Shown here: positions 6,628-7,229 of the stretch, piece by piece | How positions within the stretch are numbered: the stretch's first letter is position 1 | Layout of the letters: each line of letters begins with the position of its first letter | Source of the DNA: CAZUMH01 sp964621645 | GTDB taxonomy: Bacteria; Zhuqueibacterota; QNDG01; JAGLOF01 | Reading direction: 5' to 3' | Length of the DNA: 7,229 bases | NCBI GenBank assembly: GCA_964621645.1 | Contig: CAZUMH010000132.1 | Location: 1-7,229 of the forward strand | Position numbers and translations under genes: made by a program | Notes under the pieces: model-generated | The model's database searches: none | What the model was told of the DNA's origin: nothing | The model's input: only the letters and a program-made list of their open reading frames with translations

Positions 6628-7229
6628 ATGAAGGTATTGAAAAAGAATAATTTCATTATAACACTTCTCGGATTAATATTTGTTGTCGGTTTTTTATATG
6701 CTCAAACCGTTGATTCCTTAACGGAAGAATTAGAAAAGCTAGTACAAAAACGGAATGAATATGTTCAAGAAATGCAGAATGCCAATGATGCCGGTAATTT
6801 AGATGCATATAATACAGTAAAGGAAAAATATGACAGTATCTCTAAGGAAATCGATGATTTGAAGAATAAAATACTGGCATTAGGCAATCAAGAACAGCAA
6901 GCAAAAAAAGCTATAAATGATGGTAATGATTTTTTACGAGTAGGCCAGTATGATAAAGCTTTGGAGGAGTTTAACCAGTCATTATCTTTAAATCCAGAAA
7001 ATCCAAAAGCATATGTGGGCAGAGGAATAGCATTAAAAAAATTAAGAAATTATGAGGATGCTAGAGCAGCCTTTGAACAAGCCATAACATATGATTCAAC
7101 CTATTCTTCGGCCTATTATAATCTAGCCTCATTATATTCTGATCTAGATAAGGATAGTAAAGCCATAAACTTTTTTCATAAAGTGGTAAAGTACGATTCC
7201 ACAAATGAGAGAGCTTACTATCAGATTGG
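6628..7229 (+). CDS. Secreted coiled-coil/TPR-repeat protein, 3' end outside window
   Basis: The frame is open from the ATG to the right edge of the window (200 full codons, no stop). GGAGG at 6614-6618, 9 nt upstream, supports the start. Lys-rich residues 2-6 and a hydrophobic core at about 9-24 ending in LYA suggest a signal peptide cleaved near residue 25. Residues 28-90 are highly charged with heptad-like spacing and probably form a coiled coil. Tetratricopeptide repeats follow: repeat 1 about 92-125 (QAKKAINDGNDFL, YDKALEEFNQSL, LNPEN), repeat 2 about 126-159 (AYVGRGIALKKL, YEDARAAFEQAI) and repeat 3 about 160-193 (AYYNLASLYSDL, KAINFFHKVV). Repeat 4 begins at 194. The TPR scaffold suggests protein binding in the periplasm; the partner is unknown. 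Composition is far more AT-rich than all upstream genes, with many TTA, ATA and AAA codons, suggesting foreign origin or a different genomic neighbourhood. Confidence 0.88.
   Translation, partial: MKVLKKNNFIITLLGLIFVVGFLYAQTVDSLTEELEKLVQKRNEYVQEMQNANDAGNLDAYNTVKEKYDSISKEIDDLKNKILALGNQEQQAKKAINDGNDFLRVGQYDKALEEFNQSLSLNPENPKAYVGRGIALKKLRNYEDARAAFEQAITYDSTYSSAYYNLASLYSDLDKDSKAINFFHKVVKYDSTNERAYYQI

Noticed and set aside
1..7229. CRISPR arrays, insertion sequences, toxin-antitoxin pairs or phage genes.
   Set aside because: I saw no spaced direct repeats, transposase-like motifs or terminal inverted repeats when reading both strands.

Overview
This 7.2 kb window reads as ordinary bacterial chromosome for about 6.6 kb and changes character in its last 0.65 kb. 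Every gene I can support lies on the + strand. Base composition is moderately GC-rich through the tRNA gene (a sampled gap line is about 53% G+C; parts of the ChaN-like gene are higher). Two sampled lines of the final gene are only about 32-33%. Signal peptides, a lipoprotein, SecG and an RmlD-type reductase point to a Gram-negative-type bacterium. The first protein, with its LPGAGEYYAGN motif, reminds me of proteins from poorly cultivated FCB-group lineages (Calditrichota/KSB1/Marinimicrobia/Zixibacteria type). That placement is a low-confidence impression, not a result.

Layout. 1-66: end of an upstream region and leader. 67-789: secreted or membrane-associated protein of unknown function, DUF5683-like. 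790-1035: intergenic stretch with a good sigma70-type promoter and a leader of about 180 nt. 1036-1950: ChaN/DUF399-type lipoprotein. 2055-2921: RmlD-like SDR sugar-nucleotide reductase with a GTG start. 2963-2991: strong sigma70-type promoter. 3067-6463: compact cluster gap-pgk-tpiA-secG. 6497-6581: tRNA-Leu(GAG). 6628-end: AT-rich gene for a secreted coiled-coil/TPR protein, cut off by the window edge.

How the genes work together. GAPDH, phosphoglycerate kinase and triose-phosphate isomerase are the triose section of glycolysis/gluconeogenesis, encoded in near-contiguous order (13 nt gap, then a 1 nt overlap). They are probably transcribed from the promoter at 2963-2991. SecG, a small subunit of the SecYEG translocon, follows 31 nt later, and tRNA-Leu(GAG) 33 nt after that. 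I see no terminator in either gap, so all five may share one transcript. The upstream genes have no obvious functional link to this operon. The main irregularity is the sharp composition change just 3' of the tRNA gene, a classic integration position. I found no clearly novel multi-gene system here.
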